From Hypholoma sublateritium FD-334 SS-4 (taxonomy: Eukaryota; Basidiomycota; Agaricomycetes; Agaricales; Strophariaceae), in assembly GCA_000827495.1 (NCBI GenBank), contig KN817526.1, forward strand, positions 372,001 to 436,000: DNA of 64,000 nt, in the 5' to 3' direction. The notes below the pieces were generated by a model. That model was not told where the DNA came from. It did not search any database and saw nothing but the letters and a program-made list of their open reading frames with translations. Shown one piece after another: positions 19,630 to 32,036 of this stretch (positions are counted from its first letter, which is position 1; the number at the start of each line of letters is the position of its first letter). A program made the translations under genes and the position numbers.

Positions 19630-22438
19630 ATGGGCGCAGCAGGCCAGCACACAGTCCCTACAACCGAGCGCCTTACGCGCTTGCGCGAGCTGATGCGCGC
19701 GAAGGATATCGCAGTCAGCGCGGTAGTTGTCCCCAGTGAAGATCAACGTGTGTAATCTGTCCATCCGATAGCGGCGCGAAGGGGCTGACGAGCATCCAGA
19801 TTCCAGTGAATATATTGCGCAATGCGACGAACGACGGGCGTGGATCTCGGGGTTCAACGGCTCTGCAGGTGCGCCAACGCTTTGTTGGCATTGTCATAGA
19901 GGCTAAATGAAGACAGGCTGCGCGATTATCACGCTCGACAAGGCGTACCTCTTCACCGACGGCCGTTATTTCCTGCAGGCGGGCAAGCAACTGGACCAGT
20001 GCGTACTTTCATTCATCTATGCGGTCGCATAATCGACGTCGAACAGGAATTGGACTCTGATGAAGCAGGGGCTACCTGGTAGGTGGATTATATTTTATTC
20101 AAGTGGCTTGGAAGGTGTTAATCGGAAACGCAGATGTACCTACATGGCAGGAATTTCTTTACAAGGTGAGCGCTGGTTCCTCTGTTACGCGCCCATGCTA
20201 ACTTCAGGCAGAACTTGGAGCCAAAGACCAAGATCGGCATCGACGCCAGCATCATATCAATCGGTAAGTGTTTGAGTTTGTGCAATAAACGCGGATTCTG
20301 AATCGTAGTCCTCAGCTGACGCCGAAAGCCTAACACAGAGCCTCTCCTCTAAATCGTCGGAGCTTGTTTCCCTTCCTTACAACCTCATTGATGCCATTTG
20401 GGAGGATCGCCCTCCGAGACCGGCGAATGATGTCTTCTATCTGGACGAGAAGTACTCAGGTGCGTGCGACCTATCACCCATTACGGTCTCTTGCATTTAC
20501 CCACTGCATACCAGGTCAATCACATGTGGTCAAGATCGCCAAAGTGCGGGAAGAACTAGAGAAGAAGAAGGCAAAGGCAATCGTAGTAAATATGCTGGAC
20601 GAGATTGCATGGTTATTCAACCTCAGAGGCACCGATATTGATTTCAATCCTGGTATGCTCCCCACACGCTTTTCGATTCGTGACCGATGTTCATTTTACA
20701 ATAGTATTCTTTGCTTATGCTGTGGTGACCACCAATTCGGTGTTCCTCTTTATCAACGAGAGCCAATTAGATCAGTCCGCAAAGTCGTACCTTAAGGACC
20801 ACGTTGAAATCAAGCCGTACAACGCGTTTTTCGATTATCTCAAACAGCTACCCTCCACGCTCGAACTCAACGAAAATTCGGTATGTTCGGATGACTTCGC
20901 AGCCCCCGCATTTCTAAAAACTTCACTTGTAGAAAATTCTTATTGGAAAACAAGCCAGTCTGGCAGTTGCTGAAGCCCTGGGCGCAAAGTCCTATTCCGT
21001 TGTGCGCCCGCTCATCACCGACCTTAAGGCTATCAAGAACGCGACAGAGCTGGAAGGATTCCGGCAATGTCACATACGCGACGGTGCGGCCCTTTCTCGT
21101 TACTTTGCATGGCTTCAAGAACAGTTGAACAACGGCGTTGAACTCAACGAAAGTCAAGGCGCGGATCAGCTAGAAAAGTTCAGATCGTAAGTGATGCTGC
21201 TGACCCCTCCCTACGAATAATATTCAATTTTCGCTGTTTTTAGCGAACTGAAGCTATTCAAGGGCCTGTCTTTCCCTACCATTTCTTCTACCGGCCCCAA
21301 CGGAGCTATCATCCACTACTCCCCCGATCCTAACGACTGTGATATTATCAAGAAAGATCAGGTGTGCAAAATCCATATATGTGTTTGATTCAATTGTGCT
21401 GAAAATCAATCGAGATTTACTTATGCGATTCAGGAGGTTGGCCTCCAATTATTTCTAGTGGTAGTATTGTCACTAATGTTCACCCGGGTAGCACAATTTA
21501 TGGACGGAACTACAGATACAACTAGAACATGGGTGATGAGAACTCAATCATGCGTGGAAGGCGTCATCTGATCTATCTTTTTAGCACTTTGGAACGCCAA
21601 CAGACGAAGAGAAACGAGCATTCACACGTGTTCTACAGGGGCATATATCCATTGATACTGCAACGTTCCCCGTTGGAACAACTGGCTACATTATGTTAGT
21701 TCTTCTCTGGCGTTGACGTTGCATTTCATTTATGTCATCTGAAGTGACTCTTATGCTCGCCGAGCCCTGTGGCAGGATGGTCTAGGTAATTATTGGCAAC
21801 GTGCGCTTTGATACACAGCCTTACTGACATATACTCTTAGATTACAGGTATGGCAGTGCTACTTTTCATTCTAACTGAAGATAGCTCACATAGATACGAC
21901 AATAGGCACGGAACAGGCCATGGCGTCGGCCACTTTCTCAATGTACATGAAGGTCCTCACGGCATCGGCACACGGATAAGTGCGCCTCCGTCCCCATCCT
22001 TTTTCCTAATCGAGAACTGACTGGTATCTCATCAAAGCGCTCAACAACTCTCCATTGAAGGCTGGTATGACTATCTCCAACGAACCTGGCTATTACGCGG
22101 ACGGTCGCTTTGGTATTCGCATTGAGAACATTGTTCTCGTGCGAGATGTCCAGCTCAAGAATAACTTCGGCGAGAAAGGGTATCTGGGATTCGAGAATGT
22201 CACGATGTGCGTCCTCGCCGCTTGGATTAGGGATTACCGCTTTCCGAACACTCACGTTTTGTTATGTTACGAAAGGTGTCCTATTCAGAAGTCGCTAGTG
22301 GACACAACATTATTGACTGCGGAAGAGAAGAAGTGGCTCAATGCCTACCATGCAGAGGTGTTTGAGAAAGTGTCTCCGTTGCTGAAGAACGATCAGAGAG
22401 CGCTAGATTGGCTAGAGCGCGAATGCAGCCCGCTATGA
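19630..22438 (+). CDS. Xaa-Pro aminopeptidase (aminopeptidase P, peptidase family M24B)
   Basis: By my splicing 19 exons and 18 short introns encode roughly 610 residues. The N-terminal creatinase-like domains are recognisable ([60 protein letters not shown]). The catalytic pita-bread domain carries the metal ligands in [38 protein letters not shown] and SNEPGYY. It removes N-terminal residues preceding proline. A 7-nt micro-exon at 21841-21847 supplies part of DYR in LDYRHGTGHG. ATG 19630 gives the usual cytosolic start ([15 protein letters not shown]). The in-frame ATG at 19528 would add 34 residues rich in Arg/Ser and lacking acids, which could be a mitochondrial presequence; dual targeting is inference. 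Confidence 0.93.
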
Positions 22439-22815
22439 CGGCACTAATAAGCACTTGGTACAGTGGTATGCATTAGTCCTCCCTACGCTTCCAAGCCATG
22501 TATGTGACATTCTTTGTTTTCAGGTGGACTGGAACGCTTTCAGATGGCGGTAATGGCTCGTATAGTTCTGACATTCCTGAGAAACGTCGTTGGTAAACCT
22601 TATAATTACACGCATGGCTAATATATGCATTTACTATTTTCAGCTAGCCATCATAATGATTAGAACCTTAAGGTTGATGTGGGCGCTTTGCGTTCACGAA
22701 GTATAATAATCGACGCCGCGCGGTTACGATCTTGTCACATACCCTTCCATCCACTCTTGACCCTCAGCTTGACAACTCTCCCTCTTGCACTCGTTCTGCG
22801 CACTTCAGCTTCGCC

Positions 22816-25800
22816 ATGAAGAATTATGACAATCCCCAGTACTGCGCTCCCTTTGCAAATGGACACTGCCCATTCGGCACGACGTGCTCACTTCGGCACA
22901 ATATCTTCAAGTGTTCGTGCGGGCTCATTCTATCTCTTCGCAAACAGCAGATACACCTGGGCTCGAAACGCCACGACAAAACCCTCGCCGCTTTGCAAAA
23001 TCAACTGAAGAAAGGAGAGAACTCGGCGTCGAAGACAACTAACGCCGTCGGGCAGAGTGTGCAACCGAGTCCGGAATATGTGACCATTCTGGATGTTGAT
23101 CAGGGCCATGGGCTCGTCACCTCAGCCTCCGAGTCGGCGGAGCAGCCACAGCAGCTTATGAGATGCGAGCACTGCAGAAAGAATATTGAGAACGCAAAGT
23201 ATGACCTCCACGTCGAGGGGCACATTAGACGACAACGACACGCGCACTTGGAAGCAGAACTCGAGGCGACGGGAGATGACAAGCATGGCGTCACCGTCAG
23301 CGGAGGTGCGGTGATCGATTTTGGTATCTTGGATGGAGAGAGCACATTCGAGGTAAAGATCTCGATACAAAGCACGATCTCGCCAGTCGCTTTGAAGCAT
23401 TGCAAAATGCGCTCATCGACTCGCAACGATGAGCAAGGAGTCAAGTAAGTATGATCGCCCCATTTTATCAACAATCAATATCCATCTAAACCCAACTATC
23501 AGATTTTCGGCCAACCTACAAGGGAAATCTCGCGTCATACAGAAGGGAAAGCCTCGACAGGTGGCAATCGTAATGCACCCATCCTTCCCCGGATACTTCG
23601 AGGACACCCTCGAGCTCCTGTTTCAGACCATCGACCAGTCATCCAAATTTGTTATCACACGTAAGGTGGAGGGTACCATTGGATCCAAAGAAGACCACAA
23701 TCTCCTCCGTGCAAAGGCTCCCTACCAAAGGCAGAAGGTGGTCAAATTCGATCCTAAGGGCCCTATTGTAGCGAGTAAACGGCCGCCAGTGTGGACAAAG
23801 ACGACATGGGCACAAAAGCTCGATATGTTCTTTCCGCCGCCTGATCTCGTTAAGGCCGCCTCAAGAGTGATACCGAAACACGCACTGGCTGCTGTTAGGA
23901 AGCTCATGCCTGATCGCTTCGACATCAATACCTACAGCAACTGGTTTCAAAAATGCCTGCATCTTGAAGAAGAGAAGCTGAAGTAAGTTCTTTCTGGGTG
24001 ATAGTGCGATAGTATTGATTGATGTGTCCCATTTCTGACTCTATCGACGTTTTTTTTGCAGATCTGATTTAGACGCATATGCACTCTACGATGTCGAACT
24101 AGAGCCAGATTATCCCCGTTACCAGTCAGAGCCTCCCTTACTTACTATGCTCAATACTGACATCGTGACGCCACGTAGATTGGAGGTCAAAGGCCTTGCT
24201 GAAAACCGACCATCTGTTCTGGTTGGAGATTACATCCTCGTTAGTCATTCAGGGCCCGAGGAAACGCTCAACACCCGCACCTGGTACGAAGGGCGTGTAC
24301 ACAAAGTGCATGCGCAGCACATCAGCCTTTACGTCAGCGACGGCTTCAGCGTGTTTCGCGGCACAAGGTTTGACGTGCGCTTCAAGCTCAATCGCCTGAC
24401 GCTACGACGAATGCATCAGGCATTGAAGAACAAATTTGATCCACCGAGGCTTCTCTTTCCTGGTCCTGAACATATCCAAGGCACGGTCCAAGTTACGCCG
24501 CACCAAATTGCCGGGATTAAACCATTCAGTCGACCGATTGGAGAAGATGCAGAACAGATGGAAACCGTCGCTGCTATTGTCAACCAGAAGCCTGGAAGTG
24601 TGCCGTTTGTGGTATTTGGCCCGTAAGCGCATGTCATGTTTCCTCGACGTATCCATCGCTAACAATCAACCTGGATACAGACCAGGAACGGGAAAGACAG
24701 TCACCATTGTCGAAGCCATACGCCAATTGCTCGATAAAGACCCCAGTGTCCGCATTCTGGCATGTGCACCAAGTAACTTGGCTGCGGACAACATTGCTAT
24801 AAAATTACTGGACCTTGGGCCAAGCCGGGTATTTCGTCTGAATGCACTGAGCCGCGAAGTCGGGGACATGGAAAAAATCTTGCGCCCCATCTCCAATGTG
24901 AACGGCAACCTGGTTTTCGCGATGCCTAATCTAGAACAAGTTGCCAAGTACCGTGTTATCGTCTCTACGTGTTTTTCCGCGAGCGTACCAGCAGGACTGG
25001 GGCTGAAGAACGGTCATTTCTCACACATCTTTATTGACGAAGCTGGTCAAGGAAAGGAGCCAGAGCTCATGGTAGCCATCAAAAACAATGCAAGTCCCAT
25101 GACTAATGTCATCCTTGCCGGCGACATTTACCAACTTGGACCCATCGTGCATTCAACCCTGGCTGCGTCTTTCAACTTGAAATTCAGCTACCTGTATCGC
25201 ATTATGCAGCGCTCTATTTATGATCTGGAAAGGGGGAAAGGTATCACGTACGTTCTAAAGTGCTGCTGTTCAAACGCCCGCTCGACACTTGAACTGACTG
25301 GAGAATCATAATTTTCTTTCCTAGCATTGTCAAGCTAAAGAAGTGCTTCAGATCCCACCCCGATATCTCGCACTTCTCAAACGTCCAATTCTACGGTTCC
25401 GAATTGATTTCATGCGGCGATCCCGCCATAACGCACTCTCTGCTAAACTATGAATTGTTACCCAAACGCGGATTCCCGCTTATATTCCACGGTATAATCG
25501 GCAAGGACGCGCAGGAGAAGAGCTCCCCTTCCTTTTTCAACATCGACGAGATCACACAGGTCAAGATGTATTGCTCATCTCTTCTCGGTAACAAAAAGAA
25601 CAGAATCAGTATGTGCTGCTTTGCCGATTTCTTTGACTATATGCTCGTAATTAAATTATAACTTGCATCGCAGAACCGGAGCATATTGGTGTTATTACGC
25701 CGTACCATGCTCAGTGCTGTAAAATTCGGGACTCATTCCGATACAAAGATTCGAAGTTGTGGGACATAAAAGTTGGCAGCGTAGAAGAATTCCAAGGCCA

Positions 25801-26356
25801 AGTGCGTTTCTTTCCACCACGTCCATATATTTGCGATTTTCTAACGTCATCATCAACAGGAACGTCGGGTTATTATCATTTCGACCGTTCGCAGCAATAC
25901 GCAGTATGTATCTTCTGATATCAAGAGATCACTGGGTTTCGTGGCGAATAAACAACGTCTTAATGGTAGGTCCTGCTTCTATTACTGATACCTTTTACTG
26001 AATAACCTTACTCGGCACCAGTCGCTGTGACCCGTGCACAAGCACTTCTGATTGTCATCGGAAATCCAATGGTACTTTCTCTGGATCCAATCTGGAAATC
26101 CTTCCTTAATTTTGTACACACGAGGGGAGGTTGGACCGGGAAGAAGATTGACTGGGACCCGGAAGAGCCCGTTTTGTCAACGACGGACTATGCTTTAGAA
26201 CGGAGGAAGATCGTTGAAGCCCAGATGGAGGACACACTTACGAGGTTGCGAGCCATGATTATTTCGAAACACGAATATGATCGGTACGACTCCGACTTGG
26301 AAGAAGACGACGAATTGGGTAGTTTTGAGAGGCCTATCCTGCGCGAGGCCGAGTAA
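22816..26356 (+). CDS. Zinc-finger SF1 RNA helicase, MOV10/SDE3-like, copy A
   Basis: About eight short introns interrupt a protein of roughly 1,000 residues. The N-terminus has a CCCH finger (C10-x7-C18-x5-C24-x3-H28), a second Cys/His cluster ([11 protein letters not shown]...H...H) and a C2H2 unit ([21 protein letters not shown]). The helicase core follows: motif [15 protein letters not shown] assembled across an intron, Ia [68 protein letters not shown] and [17 protein letters not shown]. This SF1 subgroup (SDE3, MOV10, Armitage) works in RNA silencing and transposon control. The C-terminus is acidic ([10 protein letters not shown]) and ends [10 protein letters not shown]. Copy B downstream is a clear tandem paralogue. 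Motif III has IY where copy B has NR. Confidence 0.92.
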
Positions 26357-26897
26357 GGATAGGGGAATGCTCAATGCTCATCTAGCTGGGTGCGGACCAT
26401 GTGCCACTATGAATTTTGTAAATCATAACTCGAAATTGGAAAATGGAATGTAATCTTATATTTGTCTCTTTTTCGCAAATATTCTGCCACATGTCTGAGC
26501 AAAAGGCCTGACAGCCTTGAGAGGATTTCTTTAAATTTAGGTAGGATATAACTTGACACTGTTGTGACATTGATTTGACAGCAGCTGTACACGGTAGCAT
26601 TTGCATGCAATAGTTTATAATTACCATTTTCAGTAATAATTAATAAACCTTTACGTTAACGCTTGTTAAGGCCTGAACGGGCTTTATAACTCTTTTCACA
26701 TCTTACGATCACAGATAATGTCCGCCTCGAGGACCCTAAAAGGACCGGCCGCAGCTCTTTCACTCATTCTTTCTTTTCCCCTCCTTTTCAATTCCTAGTC
26801 GACTCATCTTCTTGGTTTCTCAAGCGTTCTTCTCAAGTGCTATCCATTTTCGCCAATCCCAACGTCTTCCGACGTCCTACATCTAACCTGTGCAACC
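26357..26897. other. Intergenic between helicase copies
   Basis: An AT-rich 541-bp spacer with no supported gene. The last ~150 bp is pyrimidine-rich, like the core promoter of copy B. Confidence 0.55.
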
Positions 26898-29800
26898 ATG
26901 GTTCTAAACTATGTCAACCCTACATATTGCATTCCATTTGCAAATGGCCAATGTTCTTTTGGCTCAACGTGCTCACTTCGGCATAACATTTTCAAGTGTT
27001 CGTGCGGCCTTATTCTCCCTCTTCTGAACCAGAAGGCACATGTGGAGGGGAAGCGCCACAGAATAGCCCTAGCGACATTGAAGCCGCCCAAACCCAAGAG
27101 ACGACGCAATTTGACAGCGAGGACACCCTATAACGGTGCACAGAGCACCGGGGCAAACGTGAGTACATTTCGACCTGGACGCATGCGTCAAGCTGATCAC
27201 TCAATGACAGGAACAGCCACAGGATGGCTCAGCGGTGCCGCCTCGACAGGTCCTAAAATGCGAGCACTGTAGAAAGAACGTCGAACACACAAACTACGAT
27301 GCTCATGTCGAAATGCACATCAGACAGCAGCGCAGAGCTGAACTGGAAACTGTTCTCGACGCCGCTGCAGAGGACAAGGGAGGTGTAATCGTCAGTGCGC
27401 GCAATGGAGTCGACTTCGGTATTCTGGACCTAGAAAGTAAAACTGCGGTTGCGATCTCGTTACAAAGTAGTACTTCACAGGTTCATCTAAAGGCCTGCAA
27501 AATGCGCTTTGGCAACGAGCAGGGAGTCAGGTAAGTTTTCATTTATCGAACTCAAGTTCTTTCCACCTCAACTCATTTCCGCAGATTTTCTGCTTTCCTC
27601 CGAGGCAAATCACCTGTCTTACAGAAGGGAATGAAACGAACCGTTTTGATTTCCATGGACAGTCAAGCGTCTTTTCCCGGACACTTCGAGAATACTCTCG
27701 AGCTTGTATTCCTCAACGTCGACAGCGGATCGAAATTCATCATTATGCGGAAAGTCGAAGGCACGATTGGGTCCCAAGAGGATCACGATCTTCTCCGCGC
27801 CAGGGCTCCTTACGAAAAGCGGAAGATCCACAGATTCAACCCTTTAGGCCTAGTTGTGCCGAGCAACCGACCTCCAGTGTGGACTAAGACGCAATGGGCG
27901 CAGAAGCTCCTCGACTTCCACATTCCGTCTCGGGTGGCCCTGGCAGCTGCTACGCCAAACCACGGTGCATTAGCGGCAGCCAGGAAGCTCATGCCCGCTC
28001 AGCTCAACATAGACACCTACGGCAATTGGTTCCAAACTTTGTTATATCTTGAGGAGGACAGAGTAAAGTTCGTATATTCGCAAAACTCGGTTCTCATCTT
28101 CTAACTTGAATTGAAGGTCAGACCTGGACGCTTATTCCTTGACAGACGTAGAACTCAAGGCGGATTATCCTCGATACAAGTTGGTTTTTTTCTGTGTCTC
28201 TGAATGCAGTGATTAAAAACTATTCGCAGATTGCTCGTCGAAGGTCTTGCAGAAGGCCGTCCCTCTGTCCTAGTAGGAGACTTCATCCTCGTCAGTCAGA
28301 CGGAATCGGCAGATACATTGAACACTCGCACTTGGTTTGAAGGCCGCGTTCATCAGGTGCACGAAAATCACGTCAGTCTATATTTCGGAGACAACTTTAG
28401 CACATACCGCGGCACAAAGTTTGATGTGCGCTTCGTGCTCAATCGTCTGCCATATCGTCGAATGCACCAAATGCTCATAGACAAATACAACCCCGTACGA
28501 CTGCTTTTCCCCGACACCATACACCTGCAGGGTGCTTCTCGTGTTGCGTTGGATAAGATTGTCGAGATCAGACCATTCTACCGTCCTCTCGGAGAGGACG
28601 AAGAACAGATGGAAACCGTGACTGCTATCATAAACCAGAAACCTGGAAGTGTTCCGTTTGTGGTATTTGGACCGTATGTCTTGTAAATTATGAATGCGAT
28701 GCTATTACTGACACAATTTTGCAGACCCGGGACAGGGAAAACAGTTACGATCGTAGAAGCCATGCGCCAACTGCTTGACCGCGATCCCAATGTCCACATC
28801 CTGGCCTGCGCGCCGAACAATTCCGCCGCAGACAATATAGCAAGAAAGCTGTTAGACCTTGGGCCCAGCCAGGTATTCCGCTTGAATGCGCTGAGTCGCA
28901 AGGTAGAGGAAGTGTCCAAGAACTTGCAAGACATCTCCAACATCAACAGCAACCGTATCTTCTCGATGCCCGATATCGACCAGCTCGCAAAGTACCGCAT
29001 TGTCGTCTCGACGTGCCTGTCTGGTGGTGTGCCGTCCGGACTCGGATTGAAGAGGGGGCACTTTACGCATATCTTCATCGACGAAGCGGGACAAGGGAAG
29101 GAACCCGAAGTCATGCTTCCCATCAAGGCCAATGCAGGGCCCAAGACAAATGTTATCCTTGCTGGAGATAATCGACAATTGGGGCCTGTTATAAATTCTC
29201 CTTTGGCTACGTCTTTGGGCCTGAAGCTCAGCTACCTCGATCGCATTATGCAGCGCAATATCTACGACTTGGGGAGTGGGAAAGGTATCACGTAGGTGAC
29301 ATCGCTCTGAGTTTGAGATTGCAATCTGACCTACTTTTCAACATAGAATTGTTAAGCTTGTCAAGAACTTTAGGTCCCACCCTGATATCCTGAAATTCTC
29401 GAATGACCAATTCTACAATGGCGAGCTACAAACTTGCGGCGAGCAGGCTATCACGCACTCCCTGCAAAATTACGAAGAATTGCCCAAGCCATTCTTCCCT
29501 GTCATTTTCCACGGAATCATCGGCAAAGACGAGCGTGAAGCCAAGTCGCCTTCCTTCTTTAACATCGACGAGGCAACCCAGGTCAAGAAATATTGCCTGT
29601 CGCTAATTGAGAATCGCAAAAACAGAACAAGTGTGTGACTGCTTTATATCTGAATGCTTGCTGGTGGAAATTGACCACTGATTGTGTTGTGTTGTAGAAC
29701 CTGAACATATCGGCGTCATCACACCTTACCATGCCCAGCGCTGCAAGATCTCAGATTTACTTAGAAGAGATCCTAGACTGCATGATATCACAGTTGGCAG

Positions 29801-30381
29801 CGTAGAGGAGTTCCAAGGCCAGGTACGTTGGCATTTGTTTCACCGCTGCTTTCCACGCTGTATAACACCGTGTAATATCTTCAGGAACGTCGTGTTATTA
29901 TCATTTCAACAGTCCGAAGCAACAAGGACTACGTGTCCTCAGATATCAAACGCTCTCTCGGTTTCGTAGCAAACCAACAGCGTCTCAATGGTAAATTTCG
30001 CCCTTTAAAATCGCATATACCCGAATGAAATTTTGCTTCTCAACAGTTGCTCTCACTCGCGCACAAGCGCTCTTGATTGTCATTGGCAATCCGATGGTTC
30101 TCTCCCTCGACCATATATGGCGCGGTTTCCTCAACTATGTGCACGCGCGCGGGGGGTGGCGCGGGAAGAAGATCGATTGGGACCACACAGAGCCTGTCTC
30201 GGAGACAGCGGAGTACACCTCAGACCGCAAGCGGCGCGAGGATAACGAGCTCGAGGAGACCATTGCACGGATTAATGCCATGGTAGTCTCGAAGCCCGGT
30301 GACGATGGGTTCGAGCTTGACTTCGAGGATGAAGAAGGCGCGGGTGCCTTCGAGAGGCCCATCCTGCGCGAAGCGGAGTAA
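26898..30381 (+). CDS. Zinc-finger SF1 RNA helicase, MOV10/SDE3-like, copy B
   Basis: A tandem paralogue of the 22816-26356 gene with the same domain order and closely matching intron positions. An extra intron follows GAQSTGAN in the N-terminal linker. The CCCH finger (CIPFANGQCSFGSTCSLRH), the C2H2 unit (KCEHCRKNVEHTNYDAHVEMH) and all SF1 motifs are intact: [77 protein letters not shown] and [15 protein letters not shown]. The protein ends [10 protein letters not shown], as copy A does. Expected activity is 5'-to-3' RNA unwinding in an RNA-silencing or RNP context, by analogy to MOV10/SDE3. Protein divergence between the copies is moderate and both reading frames are open, so both appear functional. 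Confidence 0.92.
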
Positions 30382-30527
30382 AGATGCGCAGACATCTCGC
30401 TGTTTACAGTGCTTCATTCGATGACGCGCTTTTGTGGATTTCTTTCCAGTATAGATTTCGCTATCGTACAGACTTTTCAGTTGAGTCATAATTATATATG
30501 ATACATTGGATCCAGTGCCCATATTTT

Positions 30528-31139
30528 CTATGGCAGCGGAGTGGTTGTGCCGCCGTATGCCAGCATCTCTTTCTGTGTCTGTCTCTCGAGTCGCCTCTTC
30601 AATTTGGCCACTCGTGCGTCGAAGCATTCGGTGCAGTACACAGATTGTCGGCTTCTGCGGAACTTCTGTTTGTCAAGATTGCTGCTGCACTGCTTGCACT
30701 TGAAGCATTCTGGGTGGTAATACATGTGCTCCGACGCATATATAATGTTCTCCGAAATGGTGAGTTTGCAGAGATTGCATTTGTGGAAACAGTTCGGACA
30801 CAGAGGCAGGCCGTCAACGTCGAGGAGAACGAGGTCGTTGGCTTCGATTGACTTTGTGCACTTCTTGCAGTTGTAGCAGTCGACGTGGAAGAAAGAATTT
30901 CTTTTGCCGAGTGTAATTAGTCACTCATTGCTCAGATGAGTGCACGCTAACTGAGATACAACGTACCCACAGCCGATAAACAGACCGCCTTTCGTATTTG
31001 TCGCCGGTCTTTTGCAGCCGGGGCAAATTCGGAGAATAGATCTATCGGCGTCAGCGTCGGCGACCTCATTTGATGCTGGGTCTCGCTGTAGGTCCAAAAC
31101 GGTACGCGTGCGGTGAAGGTTCTTTGGTGTTGTATTCAT
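30528..31139 (-). CDS. Small two-LIM-domain protein
   Basis: Two exons, joined across an intron of about 65 nt (near 30901-30965), encode roughly 180 residues. LIM 1 reads CPGCKRP...CGNSFFHVDCYNCKKC...CPNC. LIM 2 reads CNLCKLTI...HMYYHPECFKCKQC...CTEC. Each therefore has the double zinc-finger Cys/His pattern. The tail is charged and coiled-coil-like (RVAKLKRRLERQTQKEML). LIM domains are protein-binding modules; fungal LIM proteins act in polarity, actin and Rho signalling, but no RhoGAP or other catalytic domain is present here. The start at ATG 31137-31139 is the first available. It is convergent with helicase copy B, with only about 145 bp between the stops. Confidence 0.85.
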
Positions 31140-32036
31140 GAGGTCGAGTTGTTGAAATTATCAGGATTCGAGTATTGTGCGGAGATTTGATGGTATTGGG
31201 AGGGAATTGCTGGATTCAGTGAGTTGGTATTTCAGCATTTTCTCCTGGAGACCCCGAGTGACAATGTCGATTGAGGCTGTGGTGATTGTTCAAAACTGCA
31301 GAGGTGGCGAGGTCGGGGACAACGTCGCGAGCGACGGCTTTGCCGTTTGATCCGGGATATTCTGGGACACGGCGCCGGGTCCGCCGGGGGTGTATCTTCT
31401 GAATCCGCTGGACGCGAAGACGTCATACTAAGGCATCGTCCTGAGTGCCATTCTCAATGAACATAGCAGGCCTCAAGGAAACCGCGGACCGGTATTCTGA
31501 AGCAAACCTAGACCCAGTGGACGCGACATTTTCTCCTCAATGACGCGACGGCGGGCCGGGCTCAGGCTAACTGCCTGAACGCGCTACAGCAGTTAGAGCG
31601 CTCAGAAGTCAAAACAAGAACAGCACCTGAAGTTCCGTTGAACTATCGGATGAAGAATGTTCCAATAGATGCAGAAATTTTGCCCGTGAGAGACCGTGCG
31701 GGTCATACATATCCAACTCAAGATAAATATATTTTGTACCATGGGCCAGTGAAATTATCAGCCGTTTCTCTAAAGTCCAAGTCCCCTAACAAATTGCGGG
31801 ATAACTCAAGTGAGCAACCTGGGGCAACCGAGCGTTTACTTTTCGGCGCCTAAATATCGAATCGGGAGAAAGATAAGATTCAGATAAGATCAACAAGCAC
31901 CTAATGGCGCCATATCCACGTGAATATTATCGAGTCACCGATTACCTCCAATTCGGCTTTAAGCTGTGTGTAAATTTAGATCTTATATTTGAACCTCCTC
32001 GTCTCATACATTCTTTGCCAATTCTTTCTCCCCTTC
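31140..32036. promoter_or_regulatory. Divergent intergenic region between LIM gene and aspartate kinase
   Basis: About 900 bp with no supported gene. A small ORF at 31638-31853 has no domain. The 100 bp before 32037 is pyrimidine-rich, as expected for a fungal promoter or 5' UTR. Confidence 0.5.
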
